The notes under the pieces: model-generated
The model's database searches: none
Seen by the model: only the letters and a program-made list of their open reading frames with translations
What the model was told of the DNA's origin: nothing
Assembly: GCA_038145405.1 (NCBI GenBank)
Contig: JAYQPQ010000003.1
Location: forward strand, 1 to 59,451
Length of the DNA: 59,451 nucleotides
DNA from: JAYQPQ01 sp038145405
GTDB lineage: Bacteria; Pseudomonadota; Gammaproteobacteria; Pseudomonadales; GM7GCV1
Direction of reading: 5' to 3'
Shown here: one piece after another, positions 50,625 to 59,451 of the stretch
Layout: each line of letters opens with the position of its first letter
Position numbering within the stretch: position 1 is the stretch's first letter
Program-made: the position numbers and the translations under genes

Positions 50625-51242
50625 GTGGAAATAGCCTGTCTCGACCTCGAAGGGGTGTTGCTGCCGGAAATCTGGGTGGAGTTTGCCGAGAAGGTGGGTG
50701 TCGAGGAACTCAAGGCCACCACGCGCGATGTGCCCAACTACGACCAGCTGATGCGCATGCGACTCGGACTGCTCGATCAGCACGGCTACGGCGTCAATGA
50801 AATTCGTGAAGTGATTGCCACCCTGTCGCCACTGCCGGGCGCCCCGGAATTTCTCAACTGGCTGCGCGAGCGCTTTCAGGTGGTCATTCTCTCCGACACC
50901 TTCTACCAATTTGTGGCGCCGCTGATGGCCCAGCTGGGCCATCCGACCTTGCTTTGTCACAACCTGGAAATCGATGAGCGCGGCCGCGTGGTGAATTACC
51001 ACCTGCGCCAGAAGGATCCCAAGCGCCAGGCTGTCATCGCGCTCAAGAGTCTCTACTACCGTGTGATTGCCGCTGGCGATTCCTACAACGACACCAGCAT
51101 GCTGGAAGAAGCCCACGCCGGCATTTTCTTCCGCGCGCCCAAGCGTGTGACGGAAGAGTTTCCCCAGTATCCGGCAGTGGAAACCTATGAGGATTTCCGC
51201 AAGGCTTTTATCAAAGCCAGCAACCGAAAGCTGACGCTCTAG
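50625..51242 (+). CDS. thrH: Bifunctional phosphoserine phosphatase/homoserine phosphotransferase ThrH
   Basis: This encodes 205 residues. HAD motif I is CLDLEGVLLPEIW at residues 5-17, with Glu in the second acidic position, the feature that separates ThrH from SerB. Motif II (ILSDTF) and the GDSYNDTSML segment are present. In Pseudomonas ThrH can move phosphate from phosphoserine to homoserine. The start codon is GTG. Confidence 0.92.
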   Translation: MEIACLDLEGVLLPEIWVEFAEKVGVEELKATTRDVPNYDQLMRMRLGLLDQHGYGVNEIREVIATLSPLPGAPEFLNWLRERFQVVILSDTFYQFVAPLMAQLGHPTLLCHNLEIDERGRVVNYHLRQKDPKRQAVIALKSLYYRVIAAGDSYNDTSMLEEAHAGIFFRAPKRVTEEFPQYPAVETYEDFRKAFIKASNRKLTL

Positions 51243-51330
51243 CCAATTCAAAAACTACTACGCCCACGCTTAGCAATAGTCGGCGGTGCTCGAAATGCTC
51301 GAGTACTGGCGTGTATGACTGCCATGGAGG

Positions 51331-51380
51331 GCAGAAGTGCAGAGATTGCAGGAGCAAATCTCTGCCGCTCCGCTTTCTGC
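51331..51380. repeat. Nested inverted repeat in the thrH-pabB gap
   Basis: Perfect 9-bp arms GCAGAGATT (51339-51347) and AATCTCTGC (51357-51365) are nested inside a second pair, GCAGAA (51331-51336) and TTCTGC (51375-51380). No T-tract follows. The surrounding gap (51243-51438) holds no gene. Confidence 0.55.
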
Positions 51381-51438
51381 GCTCCGGCGACTGCCACTAA
51401 CCCTGTGATCGCTACGTTTTTGAAATGGCTAGTTAACT

Positions 51439-52800
51439 CTAAAGAAATAGCTCTTCGAGCCGCTGCATCAGGGGACGCACCTTATCGAGCGTCTCCTGAT
51501 ATTCCTCCTTGGCTTGAGAATCGGCGGTAATACCTCCGCCACCCCAACAGTGCAGCTGGCTCTCGGTTGCGACCAGGGTGCGAATGGCAATGCTCGAGTC
51601 CATCGTTCCGCAACGGCTCCAGTAAAAAATTGACCCGCAATAGAGGCTGCGCTGGATCGGCTCCAGCTCGGCGATGATCTGCATGGCGCGCCGCTTGGGA
51701 GCGCCGGTGATGGAGCCGCCCGGCAGGCAGTGGTGCAGGAGGTCCGGTACATCCTGGCCGGCAGCCAGCTCGCCTCTCACCTCGCTGACCAGATGATGCA
51801 CGGTGGGAAAGCTCTGCAGTTCAAAGAGTCTGGGCGCCTCGACGCTGCCAGGTCGGCAGACGCGACTGAGATCGTTGCGCATCAGATCCACGATCATCAG
51901 ATTTTCCGCATGATCCTTGAGGCTGTCGCGCAAGCGCTCGCGATTGGCCCGGTCCTGGTGCGGATCGGCGTGGCGCGGCGTCGTGCCCTTGATGGGAAAG
52001 CTGTGTACCTGACTCTGGCGCAGCTGCAGAAAGCGTTCCGGCGATAGCGACAGCACGGCACCCGTCGGCTGTTCCATAAAGGCCGCCAGGGGTGTCGGCG
52101 AAAGTTGGCGCAATGCCAGATAGGCGGCGAACGGGTCGCCCGCAAAGCCAGCGCAGAAATGCTGGGCGTAATTCACCTGGTAGCAATCGCCAGCCTGGAT
52201 GTAGGTGCGAATGCGTTCGATATGCTCGAGAAAATCCGGCTTGGTGGTCGAGGCGCGAAAGGCACCGGCCAGTTGAAAGGCGCCGGTCAGCGGAACGTTG
52301 CCGCTGGTGGACTGTGCCCTTGCCAGACGCTGGCGAATAGCCTTTTTCAGCGCGTCGTCGGCCTGTGGGTGAAAGACCAGCCAGGCTTGCCGGCTGGGGT
52401 GATGCTGCACCAGTGCCCAGCTGTAGAGGCCGACCTGGATTAGCGGCAGCAGGGGTGTCCTGGGTAAATCCAGTCCGTGCCAGCCGTGATTGGCTTCGTA
52501 ACTGATGGTGCCGATGCAGCCGCCTAGAAATGGAATCTGCGCCTGCGCTGGCAGAGGCGACAAGGCCGATTGCAGTTTGCCCAGTTGGCTGAAGTCGAAG
52601 GCGGCTGCGCCGTCCCAGGTCAATTGCGCCAGCGGCGCGGCACTGATGAGGTCGAATGCACCGGCGCTGACTGACCCCGCGCCGGAATCCAGCCACACTG
52701 GCAGGGGTAGATCGCGCACCGCAGCGTAATAGGCCGAGGCATCCGCCCGATAGAGGATGAGGTCGATTTGAGGTGTGCTGGAAGGAGTGTTATTGGCCAA
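51439..52800 (-). CDS. pabB: Aminodeoxychorismate synthase component I
   Basis: This encodes 453 residues from TTG 52800. With PabA it makes 4-amino-4-deoxychorismate, the substrate of the PabC encoded at 19132. Chorismate-binding motifs are SPERFLQLR, PIKGT, ADLMR-like VDLMRNDLSR and LPGGSITGAPKRRAM. An ATG at 52857 would overlap slt by 41 bp; the TTG gives the spacing to YRAD-AAVRDLPLPVWLDS seen in relatives, but no clear ribosome site is seen. Confidence 0.9.
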   Translation of the reverse strand: MANNTPSSTPQIDLILYRADASAYYAAVRDLPLPVWLDSGAGSVSAGAFDLISAAPLAQLTWDGAAAFDFSQLGKLQSALSPLPAQAQIPFLGGCIGTISYEANHGWHGLDLPRTPLLPLIQVGLYSWALVQHHPSRQAWLVFHPQADDALKKAIRQRLARAQSTSGNVPLTGAFQLAGAFRASTTKPDFLEHIERIRTYIQAGDCYQVNYAQHFCAGFAGDPFAAYLALRQLSPTPLAAFMEQPTGAVLSLSPERFLQLRQSQVHSFPIKGTTPRHADPHQDRANRERLRDSLKDHAENLMIVDLMRNDLSRVCRPGSVEAPRLFELQSFPTVHHLVSEVRGELAAGQDVPDLLHHCLPGGSITGAPKRRAMQIIAELEPIQRSLYCGSIFYWSRCGTMDSSIAIRTLVATESQLHCWGGGGITADSQAKEEYQETLDKVRPLMQRLEELFL

Positions 52801-52816
52801 GGGTGACGCGTGCGGT

Positions 52817-53377
52817 CTAGCGCCACTTGGCCATGGCCTGCATGACCCGCTCGGCATACCAGGTCTGGCCGTAGCTGCCGTTGTAGCGCGCCAGGGCGGC
52901 GTCCAGATCGCCCGACTCCATATCCCGGTAATAGGCCAGGATGGTGCAGCCGTAGCGCAGGTTGGTGCGCCAGTCGATCAGGTTGTCCTCGGGCCGTCCC
53001 AGTTCGTTTTTCCAGAAAGCCATGACCTGCATCAGGCCCTGGGCGCCAGCGCGCGATACTGCATAGGGGTCGAAGCGCGATTCGACCTCGATCACCGCCA
53101 GCACCAGTTCGGCCGACAGTCCGGTGCGGTTGGCCTCTTCGTGAATCATGTGCAGCAATGCGAGGCGCTCGGTCTCGTCGGCAACAAAGTCGCGCAGACG
53201 CGAATCCTTGGCGACCAGCCAGACCTGAGCATCCCAATCGTCTTCGGCGACGGCACCGGCCGTGACGGCATCGACCAGGGCCGAGCGCAACTCCGCGGTT
53301 AGTTCTGTCGGTTCGATAGCCGACAGCGGGCTGCTTGCCAGCAGGCTAAGCAGCGATGCGTTGAGCCAGGCTCGCAA
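52817..53377 (-). CDS. Lytic transglycosylase (SLT domain) protein
   Basis: This encodes 186 residues. Signal peptide about 1-20. The SLT domain has the catalytic Glu in AVIEVESRFDPYAVS (about 112-126), the GAQGLMQVM segment and the ALARYNGSYG end. It cuts peptidoglycan with formation of anhydromuramic ends. It overlaps the end of proS by 32 bp, so it is likely translated from the proS mRNA. Confidence 0.9.
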   Translation of the reverse strand: MRAWLNASLLSLLASSPLSAIEPTELTAELRSALVDAVTAGAVAEDDWDAQVWLVAKDSRLRDFVADETERLALLHMIHEEANRTGLSAELVLAVIEVESRFDPYAVSRAGAQGLMQVMAFWKNELGRPEDNLIDWRTNLRYGCTILAYYRDMESGDLDAALARYNGSYGQTWYAERVMQAMAKWR

Positions 53378-55061
53378 GCAGGTTCTCCAGCGGCAGGTCT
53401 TCGTTGGCTTCGGCGCGGCGCGCGCGGTATTCCACAGTGCTTTTTTCCAGACCGCGGTCGCCCACCACCAGACGATGGGGAATGCCGATCAGTTCGGCGT
53501 CGGCCAGCATGGAGCCGAGGCGGGCGCGATCGTCGTCAAAATAGAGCACCTGATAACCGGCCTCGGTCAGTTCGGCGTAGAGCTTGGCGCAGGTGGCGGC
53601 GACGGCTTCAGACTTGGCCTTGTTGATGGGCACCAGGGCGATATCGAAAGGGGCCATGGATTCCGGCCAGATGATGCCGCGCTCGTCATGATTCTGCTCG
53701 ATGGCGGCGCCGACAATGCGGCTGACGCCGATGCCGTAGCAGCCCATGGTCATGATCTTTTCCTTGCCGCTCTCGTCCAGCACGCTGGCCTTGAGCGCCT
53801 CGCTGTACTTGGTGCCGAGCTGGAAGATGTGGCCGACTTCGATGCCGCGCTTGATCAGCAGCTTGCCCTGGCCGTCCGGGCTGGGGTCGCCATCCGCCAC
53901 GTTGCGGATATCCGCGACTTCGCCGAGCGGCAGATCGCGCTCCCAGTTGACGCCGGTCAGGTGGTAGCCATCCTTGTTGGCGCCACAGGTGAAATCGGCT
54001 AGCTGGGCCGCAGTGCGGTCGACGTAGACCTTGATGTCCAGGCCGCGCGGCCCCAGTGAACCCGGCTTGCAGCCCAGGCGGCGTTGAATGGCGTCGGCGC
54101 CGGCCATGCGCAGCGGACTGGCGATTCCGGGCAGTTTTTCGGCCTTGGTAGCGTTGAGTTCGTGATCGCCGCGCAGCACCAGAGCAACCAGGCTATCGGG
54201 CTTGTCTCCCTCGACCACCAGGGTTTTCAGGGTCTGCTCGGGTTGCACGCCCAATTGTTTGCAGACTTCGTCGATGCTGCGGGCATTGGGCGTGGCCACG
54301 TCCTGCAGGGCCTGTCGTGGCGCCGCGCGCTTTGCCAGTAGAGGCAGGGCTTCGGCCAGTTCGACATTGGCGGCGTACTGGCTGGTGTCGCTGAAGGCGA
54401 TGGCGTCTTCGCCTGAGGAGGCCAGCACGTGGAATTCGTGCGAATGGCTACCGCCGATGGCGCCGGTATCGGCCAGCACCGGTCGGAAATCCAGACCCAG
54501 GCGCGTGAAGATGCGGTTGTAGGCGTCGTACATGGCGTCGTAAGTTTGCTGTAGCGAGGCAGCGTCCAGATGAAAGGAGTAGGCGTCCTTCATAATGAAT
54601 TCGCGCGCGCGCATAACACCGAAGCGGGGCCGGAACTCGTCGCGGAACTTGGTCTGAATCTGGTAGAAGTTGATCGGCAATTGGCGGTAGCTGGTCAGCT
54701 CGTTGCGGGCGATGTCGGTAATGACCTCCTCGTGCGTCGGGCCGAAGACGAAGTCGCGCTCGTGGCGATCCTGCATGTGAATCATGAGCGGGCCCATGCC
54801 GTCCCAGCGACCGCTTTCCTGCCAGAGTTCCGCCGGCTGCACACAGGGCATCAGCACTTCCTGCGCACCGGCCCGGTTCATTTCCTCGCGCACGATGCTT
54901 TCCACCCGGCGCAATACGCGCAGCCCCAAGGGCAGCCAGCTGTATAGGCCGGAAGCCAGGCGCCGGATCAGTCCCGCCCGCAGCATCAGCTGGTGGCTGA
55001 CGATCTCGGCATCCGCCGGCGTTTCCTTAACTGTGGAAATCAAGAACTGGGTAGCGCGCAT
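53346..55061 (-). CDS. proS: Prolyl-tRNA synthetase (bacterial type with editing domain)
   Basis: This encodes 571 residues. Class II motifs: LYSWLPLGLRVLRRVESIVREEM, FGPTHEE and RFGVMRAREFIMKDAYSFH. The INS editing domain (about 225-400) is present, ruling out the archaeal form. The start at 55061 has AGGAG six bases upstream; ten extra codons upstream are unlikely. Confidence 0.96.
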   Translation of the reverse strand: MRATQFLISTVKETPADAEIVSHQLMLRAGLIRRLASGLYSWLPLGLRVLRRVESIVREEMNRAGAQEVLMPCVQPAELWQESGRWDGMGPLMIHMQDRHERDFVFGPTHEEVITDIARNELTSYRQLPINFYQIQTKFRDEFRPRFGVMRAREFIMKDAYSFHLDAASLQQTYDAMYDAYNRIFTRLGLDFRPVLADTGAIGGSHSHEFHVLASSGEDAIAFSDTSQYAANVELAEALPLLAKRAAPRQALQDVATPNARSIDEVCKQLGVQPEQTLKTLVVEGDKPDSLVALVLRGDHELNATKAEKLPGIASPLRMAGADAIQRRLGCKPGSLGPRGLDIKVYVDRTAAQLADFTCGANKDGYHLTGVNWERDLPLGEVADIRNVADGDPSPDGQGKLLIKRGIEVGHIFQLGTKYSEALKASVLDESGKEKIMTMGCYGIGVSRIVGAAIEQNHDERGIIWPESMAPFDIALVPINKAKSEAVAATCAKLYAELTEAGYQVLYFDDDRARLGSMLADAELIGIPHRLVVGDRGLEKSTVEYRARRAEANEDLPLENLLASLAQRIAA

Positions 55062-55105
55062 GGAGTCTCCTGGGAATCCGCAAAGCGACAAAGGGGGAAA
55101 GAGGG

Positions 55106-56428
55106 TTAGCGACTGAGCAGCTTGGAGAAAAAGCCCTTGCGCTTATTATTGTTCTTTTCCTCCAGGGCATGGTACTCCTCCTGAATCTTGGTCATATCCA
55201 GATCCAGAGAAGTGGAGGAAAGGTCGCGTGCGACACCGGACACGCGCTCGCCGGCCTCGTTGTCGGCCAGATTGACGATGCGCTTGTGCTTGAGCAGGGC
55301 GCCGAACTCATCGGCGACCACCAACACCTTGGGTTTCAGGCGCTGCTTCTTGTCGTGATCGACAAACACGCCCATTTCTCCGGAGTCCAGCAGTACTAGC
55401 GTGCCCATGGGGTAGGTGCCTACCGCCTCGATAAACTGCACCGCCAGTTCGTCCTGGAAGGCGCGGCCGCGCTGACTGTAGATATAGGCGGCTGCTTCGG
55501 AAGGCGACATGGCCGGCCGATCCTTGCGTACCGGATAGAGCAGCAGGTCGTAGGCAATGGCAATGGTGGCAATGCGAGCAAGCAAGGGAATCTGTTCGCC
55601 GACCAGGCCGCGGGGCTTGCCCGTGCCATTAAATTTTTCGCGGTAATTCTCGATGATCGCCAGCACTTTCTCGTTTTGGGTCGAGCCCTTGACCAGCGCC
55701 ACGCTCTTGGCAATGGCGATTTCCTCGCGGCTCTTGCCCGACAGGCTGGCATCACTGAGATCGCTCTGGCTGGCCAACTGACCGACGTCCTTCATCAAAA
55801 TGCCCAGGGTCAACCACTTGAGGTCGACCTCTTCCAGGCCGATATGGCGTCCGCACAGCAGCGCCCAGGTGGAGGCGCGCAGGGCGTGGTTGTAGACCTT
55901 GTCGTTGTGCTTCTGCATCAGCGCCAGCCAGGACAGCGCTGAGGGATAGCGTATGGCGCTCGACACCAGGGTGGAGGAGGTCTTGCCGATGTTCTTGGGA
56001 TCGACAGAAGAGCTCGATTGCACGCCTTCGAACAGGTTGCCGATAGACTGCTGTACGCTCTGGTAGGACTCGCGCGCCAGGGCCACGCGATTGGCGGTCA
56101 TGGCGGGGCGGGCGCCGCACTTCTCGTGGTTGGCCGGCAGCGGTTTGCTGGAGGCCTGCACCGGATCCTTCGAATCGGTGCGGCCGAAGCGCACGCTGGG
56201 CTTGGCAAACTTGCCATCGGCGTCGACCGTGATGGAGCGGGCGCTATCGATGTAGATGAATTCGCAGATTTCCTTGATTTTCTCCAGCACCTTGGGTGAG
56301 GTGATGCTGAATCCCTGCATGAGGAAGGGCGACTCGGTCCAGGGGCGATCCAAAGGCGATACCAACATGCCCATCTTGAGTTCGTGGGCCATGATTTTGA
56401 CCTGTTTGAGCTCGACTGCCTGAGCCAC
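55106..56428 (-). CDS. DUF3391/HD-GYP-like protein with degenerate catalytic residues
   Basis: This encodes 440 residues from GTG 56428 (AAGGAAG six to seven bases upstream). A DUF3391-type N-terminal domain (about 1-70) is followed by an HD-GYP-like domain (about 165-345). The first conserved His is kept (about H181), but HD is K-D at 213-214, the HHE motif region reads ENYREKF, and the GYP loop is G-K-P in NGTGKP (267-272). c-di-GMP hydrolysis is therefore unlikely and binding or scaffolding is more plausible. The C-terminal region ends with a Lys-rich tail. Confidence 0.85.
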   Translation of the reverse strand: MAQAVELKQVKIMAHELKMGMLVSPLDRPWTESPFLMQGFSITSPKVLEKIKEICEFIYIDSARSITVDADGKFAKPSVRFGRTDSKDPVQASSKPLPANHEKCGARPAMTANRVALARESYQSVQQSIGNLFEGVQSSSSVDPKNIGKTSSTLVSSAIRYPSALSWLALMQKHNDKVYNHALRASTWALLCGRHIGLEEVDLKWLTLGILMKDVGQLASQSDLSDASLSGKSREEIAIAKSVALVKGSTQNEKVLAIIENYREKFNGTGKPRGLVGEQIPLLARIATIAIAYDLLLYPVRKDRPAMSPSEAAAYIYSQRGRAFQDELAVQFIEAVGTYPMGTLVLLDSGEMGVFVDHDKKQRLKPKVLVVADEFGALLKHKRIVNLADNEAGERVSGVARDLSSTSLDLDMTKIQEEYHALEEKNNNKRKGFFSKLLSR

Positions 56429-56563
56429 CTTTTGCTTCCTTCGTCCCCATGAATTGATTGGTGCGCTGGTGGTGGGAGACACCGGGTCAGCGCGACTTTT
56501 CCTATTGTAGCGGAAGCGAGAGGCGGGGAGGGTATTTGTCTTATCCTGCCCGAATCCCTGGGG

Positions 56564-56569
56564 TATAAT
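56564..56569 (+). promoter_or_regulatory. Probable -10 box of fmdB-aspS
   Basis: A perfect TATAAT lies 31 bp before the fmdB start, with no good -35 at normal spacing. Confidence 0.5.
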
Positions 56570-56600
56570 CGCGCGCCTCTGAATTCTGACATGCCTATTC

Positions 56601-56915
56601 ATGCCGATTTACGAATACCGTTGCCACGCCTGCGGCCACCAGCTGGAGGCGATCCAGAAGCTGTCCGAAGCACCGCTGAAAACCTGTCCCGCCTGCGGTC
56701 AGGAGGCGTTGCAAAAGCAGCTCTCGGCCCCGGCTTTCCGCCTGAGCGGTTCGGGCTGGTACGAGACCGACTTCAAGTCGGACAAGGAAAAGCGCCGCAA
56801 CCTGAGCCAGTCCGAAGGCACTGCCAGCCCGGATAAGGCCGGGGATAGCGGCAGCAGACCCGACAAACCCAGATCTGAACCCGCACCCGCCGCTACCACA
56901 GCCAAGGCGGAGTGA
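56601..56915 (+). CDS. FmdB-family zinc ribbon protein
   Basis: This encodes 104 residues. MPIYEYRCHACGHQLEAIQK and TCPACGQEAL give the two CxxC pairs of a zinc ribbon. The rest is low-complexity and charged, with Ala/Pro/Lys near the C-terminus. The family is regulatory in name only, and its true role is unknown. It very often precedes aspS, as here, and its stop lies just before the aspS ribosome site. Confidence 0.9.
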   Translation: MPIYEYRCHACGHQLEAIQKLSEAPLKTCPACGQEALQKQLSAPAFRLSGSGWYETDFKSDKEKRRNLSQSEGTASPDKAGDSGSRPDKPRSEPAPAATTAKAE

Positions 56916-56938
56916 CACCCGTACTGCAAGGACATTCC

Positions 56939-58714
56939 ATGCGCACAGACTATTGCGGATCGCTCCGCACCGCCCAGATCGGTCAGCAAGTCACCCTTTG
57001 CGGGTGGGTCGATCGTCGTCGCGATCACGGCGGCGTGATATTTATCGACCTGCGCGACCGCGAAGGGGTGGTGCAGGTGGTGTTCGATCCCGATGCGGGT
57101 GATTGCTTTGCCATAGCCGACCGGGTGCGGCCGGAGTACGTGCTGCGCCTGACCGGTAAGGTGAGGGCGCGCACCGAGGCGACGCGCAATGCCAACATGC
57201 CGACCGGCGATATCGAGGTGTATGGCACCGCGCTGGAGATTCTCAACCAGGCGGCGACACCGCCCTTTCAGATGGACGAGCATGTCGCGGTGGGCGAGGA
57301 CGTGCGCCTGCGCTATCGCTATCTGGATCTGCGCCGTCCGGAGATGCAGGCCAACCTGATTATGCGTTCACGCATCAGCAGCAGCGTGCGCGCCAGTCTG
57401 GAGAAGCAGGGCTATCTCGATCTGGAAACGCCCATGCTGACCCGTGCCACCCCCGAGGGCGCGCGCGACTATCTGGTGCCGAGCCGCACGCATGCGGGCA
57501 ATTTTTTCGCCCTGCCGCAGTCGCCGCAACTGTTCAAACAATTACTGATGGTGGCCGGCTTCGACCGCTACTACCAGATCGCCCGTTGCTTCCGCGATGA
57601 GGACCTGCGCGCCGACCGCCAGCCGGAATTTACCCAGATCGATATCGAGGCCTCCTTCGTCGATGAAGAGGCCATCATGGGTACCGCCGAGCGCATGATT
57701 CGCGACATCTTTCAGGAAGTGCTGTCGGTCGATCTCGGCCAGTTTCCGCGCATGACCTGGGCCGAAGCCATGTCGCGCTTCGGTTCCGACAAGCCCGACC
57801 TGCGCAACCCGCTGGAACTGGTGGATGTGGGCGACCTGATGGCCGGCGTGGAGTTCAAGGTATTTTCCGGCCCTGCGAGCGATCCCAAAGGGCGCGTGGC
57901 AGCGCTGCGCGTACCTGGTGGCAACGAGTTGCTGAGTCGCAAGCAGATCGACGACTACACCAGTTTCGTGGCCATCTACGGCGCCAAGGGGCTGGCCTAT
58001 ATCAAGTGCAATGACATCGCCGATCTGCAAGAAGGCCTGCAGTCGCCCATCGTCAAGTTTCTGCCGGAGCCGGTGCGCCAGGCCATTATCGAGCGCCTGG
58101 GTGCGCAGAACGGCGACCTGATCTTCTTCGGTGCCGACAAAGCTAAGGTGGTCAACGAATCCCTGGGTGCGCTGCGCATCAAGCTGGGTGCCGACCTGAA
58201 TCTCTATACGCGTCCCTGGGCGCCGCTCTGGGTGGTGGATTTCCCCATGTTTGAAGAGGGTAGCGATGGCAGCCTGAGCGCCCTGCATCACCCCTTTACC
58301 AGCCCCTCGGTCGATCCCGCAAGCCTCAAGCGCAACCCGGCGGCCGCCTTGTCGCGCGCCTATGACATGGTGCTCAACGGCACCGAGGTGGGCGGAGGTT
58401 CCATCCGTATTCACGATGCCACCATGCAATCGGCGGTTTTTGAGGTGCTGGGTATCGGTCCGGATGAAGCCCGCGAAAAGTTCGGCTTTCTGCTGGACGC
58501 CCTCAAATACGGTGCACCCCCTCACGGCGGTTTGGCCTTCGGCCTGGACCGTCTGGTGATGCTGATGGTGGGTGCGACCTCGATACGCGATGTGATCGCC
58601 TTCCCCAAAACCCAGACCGCCCAGTGTCTGATGACGGACGCGCCCGGCCAGGCCGATCCCAAGGCGCTGCGCGAGCTGAATATCCAATTAAAGAAATTGG
58701 ATAAAAAAGATTAG
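56939..58714 (+). CDS. aspS: Aspartyl-tRNA synthetase
   Basis: This encodes 591 residues. It is a class IIb synthetase with an N-terminal OB fold (about 15-105; QVTLCGWVDRRRDHGGVIFIDLRD), motif 2 (FRDEDLRADRQPEFTQID), a GAD insertion domain and motif 3 (GLAFGLDRLVM). The start at 56939 has AAGGA eight bases upstream; a GTG at 56912 is less likely. Confidence 0.97.
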   Translation: MRTDYCGSLRTAQIGQQVTLCGWVDRRRDHGGVIFIDLRDREGVVQVVFDPDAGDCFAIADRVRPEYVLRLTGKVRARTEATRNANMPTGDIEVYGTALEILNQAATPPFQMDEHVAVGEDVRLRYRYLDLRRPEMQANLIMRSRISSSVRASLEKQGYLDLETPMLTRATPEGARDYLVPSRTHAGNFFALPQSPQLFKQLLMVAGFDRYYQIARCFRDEDLRADRQPEFTQIDIEASFVDEEAIMGTAERMIRDIFQEVLSVDLGQFPRMTWAEAMSRFGSDKPDLRNPLELVDVGDLMAGVEFKVFSGPASDPKGRVAALRVPGGNELLSRKQIDDYTSFVAIYGAKGLAYIKCNDIADLQEGLQSPIVKFLPEPVRQAIIERLGAQNGDLIFFGADKAKVVNESLGALRIKLGADLNLYTRPWAPLWVVDFPMFEEGSDGSLSALHHPFTSPSVDPASLKRNPAAALSRAYDMVLNGTEVGGGSIRIHDATMQSAVFEVLGIGPDEAREKFGFLLDALKYGAPPHGGLAFGLDRLVMLMVGATSIRDVIAFPKTQTAQCLMTDAPGQADPKALRELNIQLKKLDKKD

Positions 58715-58747
58715 ATAGTGAAACTAAAATATTGATATATAAGGAAA

Positions 58748-59451
58748 ATGGCGGGTCATTCCAAGTGGGCTAATATCAAGCACAAAAAGGCGGCACAGGA
58801 CGCCAAACGCGGCAAGATATTTACCAAAATTATCCGCGAGCTGACCGTAGCCGCTCGCTTCGGCGGAGGCAGCCCGGAAGACAACCCCCGCTTGCGGGCG
58901 GTGATCGACAAGGCCCTGGCGGCCAACATGAAGCGCGACACCATCGACAAGGCTATCGAACGCGGTGCCGGCAATGCCGAGGGTGAAAACTACGAAGAGG
59001 TGACTTACGAGGGTTACGCCCCCGGTGGCATCGCCGTGCTGGTGGCCTGTATGACCGACAATCGCAATCGCATCGTAGCCGAAGTGCGCCACGTGTTCAG
59101 CAAGCGCGGCGGCAACCTGGGCACCGAGGGGTCGGTGGCCTACCTCTTTACCAGGAAGGGCCAAATTACCCTGGCGCCCGTTGCCGATGAGGAGCAGGTG
59201 ATGGAGCTGGCGCTGGAATTGGGGGCTGACGATGTCCAGGCCTTCGACGACGGCTCCATGGAACTGCTCTGTGCCTATGAAGACTTCCTCGCCCTGAAAG
59301 ATGGCCTGCAGGCCGCCGGCATCGAACCGGCCAATGCCGAGATTGCCATGCTGGCAGCGCCGCGCGTGCCAGTGCCCGATGCCGACACGGCGCGCTCCAT
59401 CCTCGGATTGGTCGATCAGCTCGAGGAGTTGGACGACGTGCAGAGTGTTTA
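58748..59451 (+). CDS. yebC: YebC/PmpR family protein, 3' end outside the window
   Basis: Residues 1-234 are seen; the frame is open to the last base, missing only about 13 codons. The start MAGHSKWANIKHKKAAQDAKRG is diagnostic, and AAGGA precedes the ATG. VTYEGYAPGGIAVLVACMTDN and NLGTEGSVAYLF are conserved. YebC-type proteins act as DNA-binding regulators or, as shown more recently for some, translation factors. It follows aspS after a short AT-rich gap. Confidence 0.95.
   Translation, partial: MAGHSKWANIKHKKAAQDAKRGKIFTKIIRELTVAARFGGGSPEDNPRLRAVIDKALAANMKRDTIDKAIERGAGNAEGENYEEVTYEGYAPGGIAVLVACMTDNRNRIVAEVRHVFSKRGGNLGTEGSVAYLFTRKGQITLAPVADEEQVMELALELGADDVQAFDDGSMELLCAYEDFLALKDGLQAAGIEPANAEIAMLAAPRVPVPDADTARSILGLVDQLEELDDVQSV

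Overview
The window reads as a chromosomal core segment of a gammaproteobacterium. Evidence: the gene orders yceF-yceD-rpmF-plsX-fabD-fabG-acpP, mltG-tmk-holB-pilZ-tatD, ftsB-ispD-ispF, dnaX-ybaB-recR and fmdB-aspS-yebC; RNase E with a long acidic/basic tail; and CysB, ThrH and a PilZ of the pilus type. The last two point to the Pseudomonadales/Cellvibrio-like side, but the species cannot be fixed from sequence alone. Most of the window is GC-rich and compact, with many ATGA/TGATG stop-start overlaps. There are no phage genes, integrase or CRISPR array.

Layout. 1-4497 (+): tail of a YjbH/GfcD-like gene, a YjbF/GfcB-like lipoprotein, a very large SLBB export protein and a Wzz-type protein. This is an exopolysaccharide export block with visibly more AT-rich codons than the rest. 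4530-6806 (-): a phosphohexomutase and galU, supplying sugar nucleotides and facing the export block. 6962-8380: tRNA-Ser(UGA), a DCC-family protein and an SDR. 8541-11276 (-): rne, separated by a 502-bp leader from rluC and a HAD phosphatase (+). 13369-15064 (-): a periplasmic protein with an internal duplication, a 324-bp MITE-like element, and yceF. 15190-19049 (+): yceD-rpmF-plsX-fabD-fabG-acpP, lacking the expected fabF. 19132-28237 (+): pabC-mltG-tmk-holB-pilZ-tatD-dUTPase-ftsB-ispD-ispF-pcm-DUF368-nlpD, lacking truD/surE and rpoS. 4.5S RNA lies on the opposite strand, followed by dnaX-ybaB-recR, rnd-ycgL, a small membrane protein and fadD. 34675-37046 (+): mlaA with a phosphatase/STAS partner-switch pair. 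Then dusA (-), gltX, an aspartyl-protease-like RimB/ATP-zinc-protease family gene and tRNA-Ala(GGC). 40668-47478: a putative outer-membrane barrel, a flavin reductase-like gene (-), mdh, bcp, yajC, D-cysteine desulfhydrase, an AGCS symporter and a 5'-nucleotidase. 47538-59451: yheS (-), cysB and thrH (+), then pabB, slt, proS and a degenerate HD-GYP gene (-), and fmdB-aspS-yebC (+, cut by the window end).

Most genes are housekeeping: lipid synthesis, isoprenoid precursors, DNA polymerase III subunits, tRNA charging and modification, and envelope upkeep. The items most worth a second look are a complete programmed -1 frameshift signal in dnaX, the MITE with inverted repeats and a 4-bp target duplication, the duplicated Cys-containing periplasmic protein next to it, the degenerate HD-GYP protein, the pseudo-receiver phosphatase, the MlaA without a lipobox, and several gene losses from otherwise conserved clusters. 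I did not find a clearly new multi-gene system.
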